From positions 1 to 64,000 of the forward strand of contig CAWHOA010000020.1 of the NCBI GenBank assembly GCA_963830885.1: a DNA stretch of 64,000 nucleotides, read 5' to 3'. The notes under the pieces were generated by a model. That model was not told the DNA's origin and did no database searches. It worked only from the letters and a program-made list of their open reading frames with translations. This DNA comes from JAIBJN01 sp963830885. Its GTDB lineage: Bacteria > Actinomycetota > Thermoleophilia > Gaiellales > Gaiellaceae. Within the stretch, counting starts at the first letter, position 1; each line of letters begins with the position of its first letter. This document shows positions 18,883 through 29,130 of the stretch, in pieces. Both the position numbers and the translations under genes were made by a program.

Positions 18883-19452
18883 TCAGAAGGGACGATGGGC
18901 GAAGCCGTCTTCGACAAACGCCAGGAAGGCTTTGCGGGCGTTCGAGCGCGGGCGGCCGAAGTAGCCGAGAAGCTCGTCGAGAGCGAGCTTGGCCGCATTC
19001 GACGGGAGCCCCACACTCGCGCGGTAGCTGCTCCATGCCCAGTCGGATGGCCGCCGGGCCAGACCGGCGCGCACCGGGTTCAGCACGACGTACCTGCAGG
19101 CCTCTAGCAGGTGCCAGTCGCTCTCGATGTCGCCGCGTGAAACCGGCGCTGGAACAGATGCCCCTGATGGTCGTTGCGGCGGTTGAACCTCGCGCATAGC
19201 GTGCCGTTGAGGTGGTGCATTGCCGGCAGAGACGTTCAGCTCCGGGGCGCGAACGACAGGTGGTAGTGGTTCGTCATCGCGCAGTACGCGAGGCCGATTG
19301 CCAGCCGAAAGCGGCCGCGCCTGGTCGAGGATCAGGAGGAAAGCGACGCGAAGTCTGCTGGCATCCGAGAAGATCGGCTCGCCGCCGGTTCCCTCGGTCG
19401 AAGTGATGTGGCAGAAGGCATCGGCGGTCTGAGGACGCGGCGGTCGGGGCAC
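18883..19452 (-). pseudogene. REP-associated tyrosine transposase (RAYT/TnpA_REP), decayed
   Basis: The pieces of a Y1-type transposase are recognisable in three frames. They include the start VPRPPRPQTADAFCHITS, a shifted MTNHYHL segment holding the HUH-like metal site, a shifted LFQRRFH segment, and the well-preserved tail HLLEACRYVVLNPVRAGLARRP and onward to the stop at 18883. At least two frameshifts and an in-frame stop separate them, so the gene cannot make a full enzyme. RAYT proteins mobilise REP palindromes, and matching palindromes flank it. Nothing else is seen between maf and mreB. Confidence 0.8.
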
Positions 19453-19538
19453 ACGATCGAGCGTACGACCGTTCGCGGCGAGGGAAATCCATGGCGCTGT
19501 CCGGCGATCTGGCAGCGAGCGGTCGGGGCCATTCGTGA

Positions 19539-19573
19539 CACGCCCGGTGCCAGGCACCCGGACGTGGCCGCGG
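19539..19573. repeat. REP-like palindromic repeat, right copy
   Basis: CACGCCCGGTGCCAGGCACC followed by CGGACGTGGCCGCGG, with the same GTGCCAGGCAC palindrome and the same orientation as the unit at 18853-18882. Together they bracket the RAYT remnant about 690 bp apart. Confidence 0.65.
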
Positions 19574-19614
19574 TGGACGCTTTCAGGCTTGTCGTTACAC
19601 TCATCGAGGTCTTC

Positions 19615-20664
<1,050 letters not shown>

Positions 20665-20724
20665 AACGCACGCCTGCTGCCGGTTCACGCACGCCGGGCG
20701 ATTCACTACACTGGTCTCGTTCCC

Positions 20725-21732
20725 GTGCCTCGGCAACGAACAGCACGGCTTCCAGTGCTGGACGCTCCCGTCCGGCGCGGTGACGGCCCTCCCTCGCGAC
20801 CGGGACGCGCTTTCAGAGCGCGGCTCGTCGCGGCTGTCCTCGTGCTCGTGTCGCTCGGCCTGATCACCGTCTACTTCCGGGAGGCGAACGACGGCCCCCT
20901 GCACGCCGCCCAGCGCATCGGCGTGTCCGTCCTCATGCCCTTCGAGGTCGCCGGCGAGCGCGTCGCCCGGCCGTTCCGTGACGGCTGGGCGTGGATGTCC
21001 GACCTCCTCGATGCCAAGGACGAGAACGAGGAGCTGCGCCAGGAGAACGAGGAGCTCCGTCGTGAGGTGATCGAGGCCCGCTCGGCGGCTCGGGAGCTCG
21101 AGCTTCAAGGCACGATCGCCGCCTACATCTCCGGCCCCCGCTTCCCGACCGACTTCGAGCCCGTGGTCGCGCGCATCATCGGTCGGCCGCCCACGCCCTA
21201 CCAGCAGGAAGTGATCGTCTCGGCGGGCTCGGACGACGGCATCCGCAGGAACGCGCCGGTCGTGTCGGAGGAAGGCAACCTCGTGGGCAAGGTCACCGAC
21301 GTGACCGACTCGACGGCTCGGATCACCCTGATCACGGACCAGTCGAGCTCGGTCTCCGCCGTCGTGGACGAGACCGAGGCTTCAGGCGTCGTCAGGCACG
21401 GCGCGAGCGCGTCTTCGCTCATCCTCGACCGCGTCGAGAAGGACGAGATGGTCGAGGAGCGCAACACCGTGATCACGGCAGGGTGGACGACCGACCGGTT
21501 CGAGTCGCTCTTCCCGCCAGGGATCCCGATCGGCGTCGTCGAGTCCGTCGGCCAGCAGGACGTCGACCTCTTCAAGCGGATCCAGATCGCGCCGCTCGTC
21601 GACTTCGACTCGCTCGCCGCGGTGGTCGTCCTGATCGAGAAGGAGCGCCCCGCGCAGAGCCGGCAGAACACTGGCCAGGGCCAGCAGGGGAACGGCGCCG
21701 GGAGGCGGCAGGAGACGACGTCGCGGCCGTGA
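20725..21732 (+). CDS. mreC: Rod shape-determining protein MreC
   Basis: Bitopic membrane protein of 335 aa that connects MreB to the extracellular wall enzymes. A basic cytoplasmic N-terminus is followed by one helix (about 33-52), a coiled coil (about 90-125, KDENEELRQENEELRREV) and two beta-barrel domains. The C-terminal 30 residues are polar, Gln/Gly rich and probably disordered. GTG start; TACACT lies 12 nt upstream. The stop overlaps the mreD start (GTGA). Confidence 0.92.
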   Translation: MPRQRTARLPVLDAPVRRGDGPPSRPGRAFRARLVAAVLVLVSLGLITVYFREANDGPLHAAQRIGVSVLMPFEVAGERVARPFRDGWAWMSDLLDAKDENEELRQENEELRREVIEARSAARELELQGTIAAYISGPRFPTDFEPVVARIIGRPPTPYQQEVIVSAGSDDGIRRNAPVVSEEGNLVGKVTDVTDSTARITLITDQSSSVSAVVDETEASGVVRHGASASSLILDRVEKDEMVEERNTVITAGWTTDRFESLFPPGIPIGVVESVGQQDVDLFKRIQIAPLVDFDSLAAVVVLIEKERPAQSRQNTGQGQQGNGAGRRQETTSRP

Positions 21733-22250
21733 GCGCTCTCGATCCCCTGAAGGCGGGAGGGCTCGTCCTACTCGCTGCGCTCGTTCAGATCTCGCTGGCC
21801 GAATGGATCGAGATCGGCGAGGGTCACCCGGACGTCGTCCTCGTCACGCTGGTCGCGGTCTCGCTCCTGCGCGGGCCGATGTACGGCTCGGTTCTCGGGT
21901 TCTTGGCCGGTCTCGTGCTCGACACCGCCTCGTTCGGGACGTTCGGCCTGACCTCGCTCCTGCTCACCGTGATCGGCTACGCGACCGGCCGCTTCGGCGA
22001 GGCGACGACCCGCTCGTCCGCGCACCCGCTCCTGATCGCGGTCGCGCTCGCGTCGATCGGCTTCACCCTCGGCTCCGCCGTCCTCCACTTCATGCTCGGC
22101 GTCTCGATCCCCGCCTCGCAGCTCTTCCTCGCCGTCCTCCTGCCGGGCCTGGCGTTCAACCTGCTCCTTGCCTATCCGCTCTACGCGCTCTGCGCCCGCA
22201 TCCTGCCGCCGAGCCTGGTCGTGCGCCGGGAGGTGAAGCCGGCTGTCTAG
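21729..22250 (+). CDS. mreD: Rod shape-determining protein MreD
   Basis: Integral membrane protein of 173 aa with five or six predicted helices, matching MreD in length and position. The motif GPMYGSVLGFLAGLVLD lies in the middle. It joins MreC in the elongasome. It begins within the mreC stop and ends 4 bp before the PBP2 gene. Confidence 0.9.
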   Translation: MSALDPLKAGGLVLLAALVQISLAEWIEIGEGHPDVVLVTLVAVSLLRGPMYGSVLGFLAGLVLDTASFGTFGLTSLLLTVIGYATGRFGEATTRSSAHPLLIAVALASIGFTLGSAVLHFMLGVSIPASQLFLAVLLPGLAFNLLLAYPLYALCARILPPSLVVRREVKPAV

Positions 22251-22254
22251 CACG

Positions 22255-24228
22255 GTGAACGACCACGGCCGCCGGCCCGGCTTCCTGCCTCCCGACCCGC
22301 GCGTCGAGGAGCCCTACCGCTTCAACCCCCAGATGGCGCTGCGCGTCGGCATCCTCGGCGTTCTCGCGGTGGTCGTCTTCTGCGCGCTCTTCTTCCGCCT
22401 GTGGGCGCTGCAGGTGATCTCCGGCGAGCGCTATCTGGAGAACGCGAACAACAACCAGATCCGCAGCTTCGGCGTGGCCGCGCCGCGCGGCTCGATCGTC
22501 GACCGTGACGGAGACACGCTCGTCTCCAACAAGCCGGGCACGCAGATACAGATCTGGCCGGCGGCCCTCGAGCGGCTCCCCGTCGAGGAGCGTGACGCGA
22601 TGCTGCGTCGCCTGGCGCGGCTGCTCGAGCTCAAGGTGCCCGCCGTCCGCGACAAGGTCGAGGAGCGCCTGGAGAGCGACCCGCTCACTCCCGTCACGAT
22701 CGACACGAGCGTGGGCGAGCTCAAGACCGCCTACCTGATGGAGCATCAGGGCGACTTCCCCGGCGTCCAGATCACCGAGACGTACCTGCGGAGCTACGAG
22801 CAAGGGGTCCTGGCCCCGCACATCCTCGGCTACGTCGGCGAGATCGACGCCGAGCAGCTCGAGGCGAAGGCCGATCAGGGCTACCGGTCGGGCGACCGCA
22901 TCGGGAAGACCGGGATCGAGGCCGTCTACGACACGTACCTGCGCGGGGTGCGCGGCGAGGGGCGCGTGTTCGTCGACGCACTCGGCCGGATCACGAGCGA
23001 GCGCGAGTTCAGCCAGCTGCCCGAGCCCGGCGACAACATCCGGCTGACGATCGACGCCGACCTCCAACGCGCCTCCGAGGAGGCGCTGGAGTACGGGATC
23101 CGCCTGGCGCACGACCAGGACGAGTGGGCCGCGGACGGGGGCGCGCTCGTCGCGCTGGACGTGAACACCGGGGAGATCCTCGCCCTGGCCTCCAACCCGA
23201 CGTTCGACCCGGGCATCTACGTCGGCCGCGTCGAGGAGAAGGACCTGAAGGCGCTCGCAGCCAAGAGCGCGAACCACCCGACGCTGAACCGCGCCGTCGC
23301 CGGCCTCTACCCGCCCGGCTCCACGTTCAAGCCGTTCGTCGCGCTCGCGGCGCTGGAGGAGGGTCTGCTCGGGCGGGACGAGTACATCCAGTGCACCGGC
23401 GAGGAGGTCATCGACGGGCAGACCTTCTCCAACTGGGATCCGTACAAGAACGAGCCCATGACCGTCTCGACCGCGCTCGCCAACTCCTGCGACACCTTCT
23501 TCTACAACGTCGCCCTCCGCTTCTACGAGCGGAAGGACTCGCCGCTGCAGCGCTGGTCGCGCGCGATGGGCTTCGGCGCGGGCACCGGGATCGATCTGGG
23601 GCCGGAGGCGGAGGGGCTCGTGCCGACGCCGGCCTGGCGGCGGAGGACGTTCAAGACCGAGATCGACAAGATCTGGACGAGCGGCGACTCCGTCCAGCTC
23701 GCCATCGGCCAGGGCGACCTGCTCGTCAGCCCGCTGCAGATGACGCGGGCCTACGCGATGATCGCCAACGGCGGGAAACTCGTGGAGCCGCACCTCGTCA
23801 AGAGCGTCGAGGAGCCGCGAAACGAGGGCGAGCCGCCGGTCGTGCTGCGCCCGTACACGCCGAAGCCCGCGCGCGAGCTCGGCCTCGACCCGAACGGGGT
23901 GCAGGTCGTCCAGCAGGCGCTGTACGACGCGACGCACGCGACCTACGGCACGTCACAGGCGGTCTTCGGCAGCTTCCCGGTGCCGATTGCCGGCAAGACC
24001 GGCACGGCCGAGAAGTTCGTCACGCTCCCCGGCTTCGAGGGTCTCCGCGACCAGTCGTGGTGGTGCGGCTACGGGCCCTACGAGGCGCCCGAGATCGCCG
24101 TCTGCGCCCTGATCGAGAACGGTGGGCACGGCGGCACCGCGGCGGCGCCGACCGCCCTGAAGGTCTTCGAGAAGTACTTCAACGTCGAGCCGGGCAGCTA
24201 CAGCGCCGTGGTCCAGCAAAGCGACTAG
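22255..24228 (+). CDS. mrdA: Penicillin-binding protein 2 (peptidoglycan transpeptidase)
   Basis: Class B PBP of 657 aa that cross-links peptidoglycan during elongation. One N-terminal membrane helix (about 27-47) precedes the pedestal/dimerisation domain (start ENANNNQIRSFGVAAPRGSI) and the transpeptidase domain. That domain carries active-site Ser356 in STFK, the SCD-type motif ANSCDTF and KTG at 581-583. GTG start at 22255. The order mreD-mrdA-rodA places it with its partner polymerase RodA. Confidence 0.94.
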   Translation: MNDHGRRPGFLPPDPRVEEPYRFNPQMALRVGILGVLAVVVFCALFFRLWALQVISGERYLENANNNQIRSFGVAAPRGSIVDRDGDTLVSNKPGTQIQIWPAALERLPVEERDAMLRRLARLLELKVPAVRDKVEERLESDPLTPVTIDTSVGELKTAYLMEHQGDFPGVQITETYLRSYEQGVLAPHILGYVGEIDAEQLEAKADQGYRSGDRIGKTGIEAVYDTYLRGVRGEGRVFVDALGRITSEREFSQLPEPGDNIRLTIDADLQRASEEALEYGIRLAHDQDEWAADGGALVALDVNTGEILALASNPTFDPGIYVGRVEEKDLKALAAKSANHPTLNRAVAGLYPPGSTFKPFVALAALEEGLLGRDEYIQCTGEEVIDGQTFSNWDPYKNEPMTVSTALANSCDTFFYNVALRFYERKDSPLQRWSRAMGFGAGTGIDLGPEAEGLVPTPAWRRRTFKTEIDKIWTSGDSVQLAIGQGDLLVSPLQMTRAYAMIANGGKLVEPHLVKSVEEPRNEGEPPVVLRPYTPKPARELGLDPNGVQVVQQALYDATHATYGTSQAVFGSFPVPIAGKTGTAEKFVTLPGFEGLRDQSWWCGYGPYEAPEIAVCALIENGGHGGTAAAPTALKVFEKYFNVEPGSYSAVVQQSD

Positions 24229-24240
24229 ACACCCCTCCAG

Positions 24241-25425
24241 ATGGCCACCCCCGTCACCCGCGTCCACCAGCCCACCCGCGCGCAGGCCTTCGCCTGGGAG
24301 CTCGGCGCGTTCCTGCGCCACCTCGACTACCTGCTGCTCGCGGCCACCGGCGGCCTGCTCGCCTACGGGCTCTGGGTGCTCGAGTCCGTGACGCAGAACG
24401 ACGTTGCGGGCGACCCCGGTTACTACGTCTTCCGGCAGACGATCTACGTCGTCGCCGGCGTCCTGCTCCTCGCCGCGGTCGCGGCCGTCGACCCGAACGT
24501 GTACCGCCGTGTCCGCTGGCCGCTCTACGGCGCCGTCATCGTCCTGCTCATCGCCGTGTTCGTCCTGGCCGAGGAGGTGCGCGGCTCGAGGCGCTGGATC
24601 CAGATCGGCTTCTTCAACTTCCAGCCGTCCGAGCTCGGGAAGATCGTCCTCATCGTCGTGCTCGCGGGGTTCGTCGCCGAGCGCCGGCACCGGCTGGCGG
24701 AGTGGGGGACGACGCTGGGCGTGATCGGGCTCGCCGCGCCGCTCATGGCGCTGGTCTTCAAAGAGCCCGACTTCGGCACGACGCTGATCTACGCGGCCAT
24801 CGTCCTGGGCGCGCTCTTCTTCGGCGGGACCCCGTGGCGGCACCTCGCCGTGCTGGCGATCATCGCCGGGCTCGTCGCGGGCGCCCTCCTCTGGTTCCTG
24901 CCTTCGGCCGGGATCGAGGTCCTCGAGCCGTACCAGCGCGAGCGGCTGACCGGGTTCGTGGACCCGGACATCGACCCGAGCGGGTCGACCTACAACGTCA
25001 ACCAGTCCATCACCGCGGTGGGATCGGGCGGCTTCGACGGTCGCGGCGCCGACAACGCGACCCAGACGAAGTTCAACTACCTGCCCGAGCACTCGACGGA
25101 CTTCATCTTCTCCTCGCTCGCCGAGCAGCGGGGCTTCATGGGCGCCGCCATCCTGCTCCTCCTCTACGGGATCGTCATCTGGCGCGGGACGAAGATCGTG
25201 GCGGTGGCGAAGGACCTCTACTCCGCGATTCTCGCCGGAACGGTCGTGTTCGCGCTCCTCATCCAGCTCTTCATCAACGTCGGGATGACCATCGGGATCG
25301 CGCCCGTGACCGGCATCCCGCTCCCGCTCGTCTCCTACGGCGGCAGCTCGCTCCTGACGACGCTCATCCTCATCGGGCTGCTCGAGGCGGTCCACGTCCG
25401 CGGTCGCCTGGCGGGCACCCGGTAG
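24241..25425 (+). CDS. rodA: RodA, SEDS-family peptidoglycan glycosyltransferase
   Basis: Membrane enzyme of 394 aa that polymerises lipid II strands for the elongasome. About ten helices are visible with SEDS signatures: RGSRRWIQIGFFNFQPSELGK, KEPDFGTTLIYA (the catalytic-Asp region), NYLPEHSTDFIFSSLAEQRG and PLVSYGGSSLL. It follows mrdA by 12 bp. FtsW is the alternative, but the neighbours favour RodA. Confidence 0.93.
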   Translation: MATPVTRVHQPTRAQAFAWELGAFLRHLDYLLLAATGGLLAYGLWVLESVTQNDVAGDPGYYVFRQTIYVVAGVLLLAAVAAVDPNVYRRVRWPLYGAVIVLLIAVFVLAEEVRGSRRWIQIGFFNFQPSELGKIVLIVVLAGFVAERRHRLAEWGTTLGVIGLAAPLMALVFKEPDFGTTLIYAAIVLGALFFGGTPWRHLAVLAIIAGLVAGALLWFLPSAGIEVLEPYQRERLTGFVDPDIDPSGSTYNVNQSITAVGSGGFDGRGADNATQTKFNYLPEHSTDFIFSSLAEQRGFMGAAILLLLYGIVIWRGTKIVAVAKDLYSAILAGTVVFALLIQLFINVGMTIGIAPVTGIPLPLVSYGGSSLLTTLILIGLLEAVHVRGRLAGTR

Positions 25426-25438
25426 CGTTCCCGAAGCC

Positions 25439-26287
25439 ATGCCCAAGCTCCCGCTCAGCCCCACCTCGGTGTGGAGCGTCGTCAAGGAGATGCGCGTCGG
25501 CGACGAGGACCTGCGCCCGCTCCTCGTCGGCGGGGCGCCGGAGCAGGCACGGGCGATCCACGCCGCGCTCGCCGAGGGGGCCGAGCCCGACGCCGTCCGC
25601 GATCTCTCCGGCAAGACGCCGACCGCGTACGACCTCGAGGGCGCCGACGTGCTCGTCTGGGCCGTCGCCGGCGAGGCTGCGGGCGAGGAGGACGAGAAGG
25701 TTTTCCAGCTGGCCGGGCGCAAGCGCGTCGGCACCGTCTGTGTCGTCGCAGGTGCGTCGCCGGACGACCCGCCCAGCTTCCCGTACGTGCTCGACACGGA
25801 CGTGATCGTGGTCCCGGCCGGGGCGCCGCTCCCGGTCGAGAAGATCGCCGAGCGCGTCGCCGATCGTGCGGGGGAAGGCTCCCACCTCCTCGCTCGAAGG
25901 ATTCCGGCGCTGCGGAAGCCCGTCGGAGACGCGATCGTCAAGCACTTCGCGCGCCAGAACGGCGTCCTGGGGGTGGCCATCTTCATTCCGGGCGCCGACT
26001 TCCCGGTACTTACGCTGAACCAGATCCGCATGGTGCTCCGCCTCGCCGCCGCACACGGTGAGGAACTCGACCGCGAGCGTGCCTTCGAGGTCCTCTCGGT
26101 AATCGCCGCCGGGCTCGGCTTCCGCACCGTCGCCCGCCACCTCGTCGGCGCCGTCCCGGGCTTCGGCTGGGCGGTCAAGGGCGGCATCGCGTACGGCGCG
26201 ACCTTCGCAGTCGGCGAGGCGGCCACCGCCTACTTTGCAGCGGGTGGCACGAGGGCGATCGAGCGGTCCGTCCGGTCCCGGTCCTAG
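25439..26287 (+). CDS. DUF697-like (YcjF-type) protein
   Basis: A 282-aa protein. The N-terminal half resembles a degenerate nucleotide-binding fold without a P-loop (ADVLVWAVAGEAAG, VCVVAGASPD). The C-terminal half carries the DUF697 pattern GFRTVARHLVGAVPGFGWAVKGGIAYG, with helices that could insert in a membrane. The family is found with dynamin-like and GTPase genes but has no settled function. TAGCGT, formed by the rodA stop, lies 10 nt before the ATG. Confidence 0.65.
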   Translation: MPKLPLSPTSVWSVVKEMRVGDEDLRPLLVGGAPEQARAIHAALAEGAEPDAVRDLSGKTPTAYDLEGADVLVWAVAGEAAGEEDEKVFQLAGRKRVGTVCVVAGASPDDPPSFPYVLDTDVIVVPAGAPLPVEKIAERVADRAGEGSHLLARRIPALRKPVGDAIVKHFARQNGVLGVAIFIPGADFPVLTLNQIRMVLRLAAAHGEELDRERAFEVLSVIAAGLGFRTVARHLVGAVPGFGWAVKGGIAYGATFAVGEAATAYFAAGGTRAIERSVRSRS

Positions 26288-26298
26288 CCTTTCCGCGC

Positions 26299-26493
26299 AT
26301 GGAGAGGGAAGAACGCTACGAGGCGCTCCTCATCGAGGAGGCCGACGCCTGGTTCGAGTATCTCGAGGCGACCCAGGCGGAGGCCGCGACGGGGCGCTAC
26401 GACGAGGTCGAGCCCTGGGCCTGGGCCCGGCTGAACCAGCGCCTGCGAGCCGTGGAGCGCAAGCGCCGGAGCCTCAGCCCAGCGGCCGCGTAG
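26299..26493 (+). CDS. Small conserved-looking hypothetical protein
   Basis: A 64-aa helical, acidic and basic mixed-charge protein (EERYEALLIEEADAWFEYL; EPWAWARLNQRLRAVERKRR). TAGCCT ends 8 nt before the ATG, and its first three bases are the stop codon of the upstream gene, giving a leaderless-type promoter. No domain is recognised. Confidence 0.55.
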   Translation: MEREERYEALLIEEADAWFEYLEATQAEAATGRYDEVEPWAWARLNQRLRAVERKRRSLSPAAA

Positions 26494-26518
26494 TTGGGAG
26501 GCCTCGCCGGAGCGCCGG

Positions 26519-26660
26519 CTGTGCCGCCGGGCCGCGCTGCTCGCCCCGAAGACTGCGTCCTCGGTCGCGCCCGTAGCCTCCGGCGACGAACGCTCCCTTC
26601 GTCCTTGTTTCGGAACGACCATCGCACCCCGACGACGAGCAACGCTCCGGCGATGCCTCC
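26519..26660 (+). repeat. Dispersed structured repeat, copy A
   Basis: The segment from CTGTGCCGCCGGGCC to the CGATGCCTCC end matches copy B (29914-30055) over its length at roughly 85-90% by eye, and the reverse complement of copy C (34403-34512) less closely. It holds an apical hairpin (CGTAGCC-TCC-GGCGACG, one mismatch) enclosed by an outer pairing CCGAAG with TTTCGG. It occupies most of the gap between the small gene and rng. Confidence 0.8.
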
Positions 26661-26671
26661 AGGGCGGCTGC

Positions 26672-26817
26672 TACCCTGAGGCAGATGCGCATGGACGGTC
26701 CAGCCCCGAGTGGGGCAGTCGAAGTCCGGCGCGGAGATCACATGAGATTTGAGGCAGACACCCTGCGGCTCGGCCAGCCGGCCGAGCGCGGCGTGCGCCC
26801 GAAAGGAGTCCAACGAC
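26672..26817 (+). promoter_or_regulatory. Probable rng promoter and 5' leader
   Basis: A TACCCT box at 26672-26677 is the only -10-like element before rng after the repeat; it would give a leader of about 130 nt ending in GAAAGGAG before the GTG. The leader begins with an ATG 7 nt after the box (26685), so a short leaderless upstream ORF is possible. RNase E genes in other bacteria are autoregulated through their 5' leader; whether this one is cannot be read from the sequence. Confidence 0.35.
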
Positions 26818-29130
26818 GTGAAATGGTTTCGCCTGAGGAAGCGCGAGGAGGCGGCGCCGGCCGAGGCCGCCGCTCCTGCGACGCTCGAGCAGGAAGGCCC
26901 GGCTCGGCCCGACGCGGCTGAGTCGGAGCGCAAGCCGCCGGCACGCCGCCGCCGTGGGAGCCGCGGCGGGCGCGGCCGGAGCAAGAAGAAGACGACCGAC
27001 GGGGCCGTCGCCGAGCCGGAGGCGCCGGCAGTCCCGGCGAAGCCGAGGCAGGGCCCGCGGCCGAAGAAAACCGGCGGCCCGGCCAAGGAGCGGTCGCGCG
27101 AGGAGCCGAAGCGCGAGCAGCGGCGGCGGGCACCCGCGCGCAAGCCGGCCCCGGCGCGCATCGTCGTGCCGGACGTCAAGAAGGAGATCCTGGTCTCCGT
27201 CGAGGTGCTCGAGCAGACGGTCGCCGTCGTCGAGGACGGACAGGTCGCGGAGGTCTATCTCGGCCGTCCCTCGCACCGGTCGATCGCCGGGAACATCTAC
27301 AAGGGCGTCGTCGACAACGTCCTGCCGGGCATGGAGGCGTCATTCGTCGACGTCGGCCTCGGCCGCAACGGCTTCCTCTACGTGGACGAGATCGTCGTGC
27401 CCGAGCTCGAGGGCAAGCGCCACGGCAAGCGCATCCAGGAGCTCATCTCCCGCGGCCAGGAAGTCCTCGTCCAGGCCGTCAAGGACCCGATGGGCACCAA
27501 GGGGGCGCGCCTCACGACCGAGATCTCGCTCCCCGGCCGCTTCCTCGTCTACACGCCGTACGGCGACGGGATCGGTGTCTCGCGCCGGCTGGAGGACGAC
27601 GAGCGCGAGCGCCTCAAGGCGATCTGCAAGGGCCTCGAGCTCCCCGAGGGCGGTTTGATCGTCCGCACCGCCGCCGAGGGCGCCTCCGAGGAGGAGCTCT
27701 CCGGCGACCTCAAGCTCCTGCTGAAGCTCTGGTCGACCATCCGCGGTCGCGCCGGCAGGACGAAGGCGCCGGCACTCGTCTACCAGGAGGCCGAGCTTCC
27801 GCTCCGGATCGTGCGCGACCTCTTCATCCGCGACTTCAAGCGCGTGGTCGTCGACCACGAGCGCACCTACCGGAAGATCGTGGCCTACCTGAAGCGCACG
27901 TCGCCCGAGCTCGCCGCGCGGGTCGAGCGCTACAGCGGCAAGGAGCCGCTCCTCGAGAAGTCCGGCGTCGCCGAGGCGATCAACTCGACGCTCTCCCGCC
28001 GCGTCGACCTTCCCTCGGGCGGCTATCTGATCTTCGACTACGCGGAGGCGTTCACGGTCATCGACGTGAACACCGGGCGCTTCGTCGGCGGCCGCGGAAA
28101 GGCGTCGAACGCCAGGCTCGAGGACACGATCACCAAGAACAACCTCGAGGCCGTCACCGAGGTCGTGCGCCAGCTCCGGCTGCGCGACGTCGGCGGGATC
28201 ATCGTCATCGACTTCATCGACATGGCGAACCCGAAGAACCGCCAGCTCGTCGAGAACGCGTTCGAGGCCGAGCTGGCCCGCGACCGGACGAAGACGTACG
28301 TCGTCGAGATCTCACCGCTCGGCCTGGTCGAGATGACGCGCCAGAACGTCACCGACGGCCCGCGCGAGATCCTCACCGACAAGTGTCCGACGTGCGCGTC
28401 GACGGGCGTCGTCGTCTCCGCCGAGACGCGCGCGGTCGAGGTCGAGCGGAAGCTCCGCGCGCACATCGCCGCCACGAAGGCCGAGGCCTTCGTGGTCGAG
28501 CTGCACTCCGACGTCGCCGCGATCCTCGTCGGCCCGAACGGCGAGCACCTGGAGGAGCTGGAGAAGGAGACGGGCAGGCGCTTCGCCTTCAAGACGAAGA
28601 AGTCGTTCCGCCTCGATCGCTTCGGGATCCTGGCCGAAGGCAAGGCCGCCGAGATCGAGGGCCTGACGCCGAAGCCGGCACGCGCCAGGGCCGGCGCTCG
28701 GCCGCGCAAGGCCCCCGTCGAGGCCGTGGTCGCGCTGGACGAGACGCTGATCGAGGGCGTCGAGGAGGCAGCGGAGCCCGCGGTCGAGCCGGCTGCGTCG
28801 GCCGAGGCCGCCGCCGACGGCGACCAGCCGGCCGAGACGCCGAAGAAGAAGACGCGCCGCGGCTCGCGCGGCGGCCGCGGCCGTAAGAAGAAGGCCCCGG
28901 TCGATGGGACGACGCCCAAGGCCGCCGCGGACGAAGCCGGGCCGGAGGAGGCTCCCGAGCCGGTCGAGGAGGTCGCGGAGCTTCCCGAGCCGAGCGCCAA
29001 CGGCGAGGCCCCCGCCGAGGAGAAGCCAAAGAAGAAGACGAGGAGGGGCTCGCGCGGCGGGCGGAGACGCAAGAAGAAGCCCGCGGAGGGCGCCGCCGAG
29101 CCGATTGCGACCGCGGAGGACGCTGGCTAG
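26818..29130 (+). CDS. rng: Ribonuclease E/G family endoribonuclease
   Basis: Endoribonuclease of 770 aa for rRNA maturation and mRNA decay. An S1 RNA-binding domain (about 155-250) is followed by the DNase I-like catalytic site with Asp416 (VIDVNTGRF) and Asp465 (VIDFIDM) and the Zn-link cysteines CPTC (523, 526). Both ends carry long charged, low-complexity extensions. A near-identical basic Gly/Arg motif, RRGSRGGRGR with trailing lysines, occurs once at about 44-58 and twice at the C-terminus (about 679-693 and 740-754), probably for RNA or protein contact. The GTG at 26818 is preceded by AAAGGAG. rplU and rpmA follow. Confidence 0.93.
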   Translation: MKWFRLRKREEAAPAEAAAPATLEQEGPARPDAAESERKPPARRRRGSRGGRGRSKKKTTDGAVAEPEAPAVPAKPRQGPRPKKTGGPAKERSREEPKREQRRRAPARKPAPARIVVPDVKKEILVSVEVLEQTVAVVEDGQVAEVYLGRPSHRSIAGNIYKGVVDNVLPGMEASFVDVGLGRNGFLYVDEIVVPELEGKRHGKRIQELISRGQEVLVQAVKDPMGTKGARLTTEISLPGRFLVYTPYGDGIGVSRRLEDDERERLKAICKGLELPEGGLIVRTAAEGASEEELSGDLKLLLKLWSTIRGRAGRTKAPALVYQEAELPLRIVRDLFIRDFKRVVVDHERTYRKIVAYLKRTSPELAARVERYSGKEPLLEKSGVAEAINSTLSRRVDLPSGGYLIFDYAEAFTVIDVNTGRFVGGRGKASNARLEDTITKNNLEAVTEVVRQLRLRDVGGIIVIDFIDMANPKNRQLVENAFEAELARDRTKTYVVEISPLGLVEMTRQNVTDGPREILTDKCPTCASTGVVVSAETRAVEVERKLRAHIAATKAEAFVVELHSDVAAILVGPNGEHLEELEKETGRRFAFKTKKSFRLDRFGILAEGKAAEIEGLTPKPARARAGARPRKAPVEAVVALDETLIEGVEEAAEPAVEPAASAEAAADGDQPAETPKKKTRRGSRGGRGRKKKAPVDGTTPKAAADEAGPEEAPEPVEEVAELPEPSANGEAPAEEKPKKKTRRGSRGGRRRKKKPAEGAAEPIATAEDAG

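Noticed and set aside
26685..26921. Leaderless 78-codon ORF overlapping the start of rng
   Set aside because: It begins 7 nt after TACCCT but its composition after codon 20 is that of a shadow of rng; it is kept only as a possible short upstream ORF in the leader.
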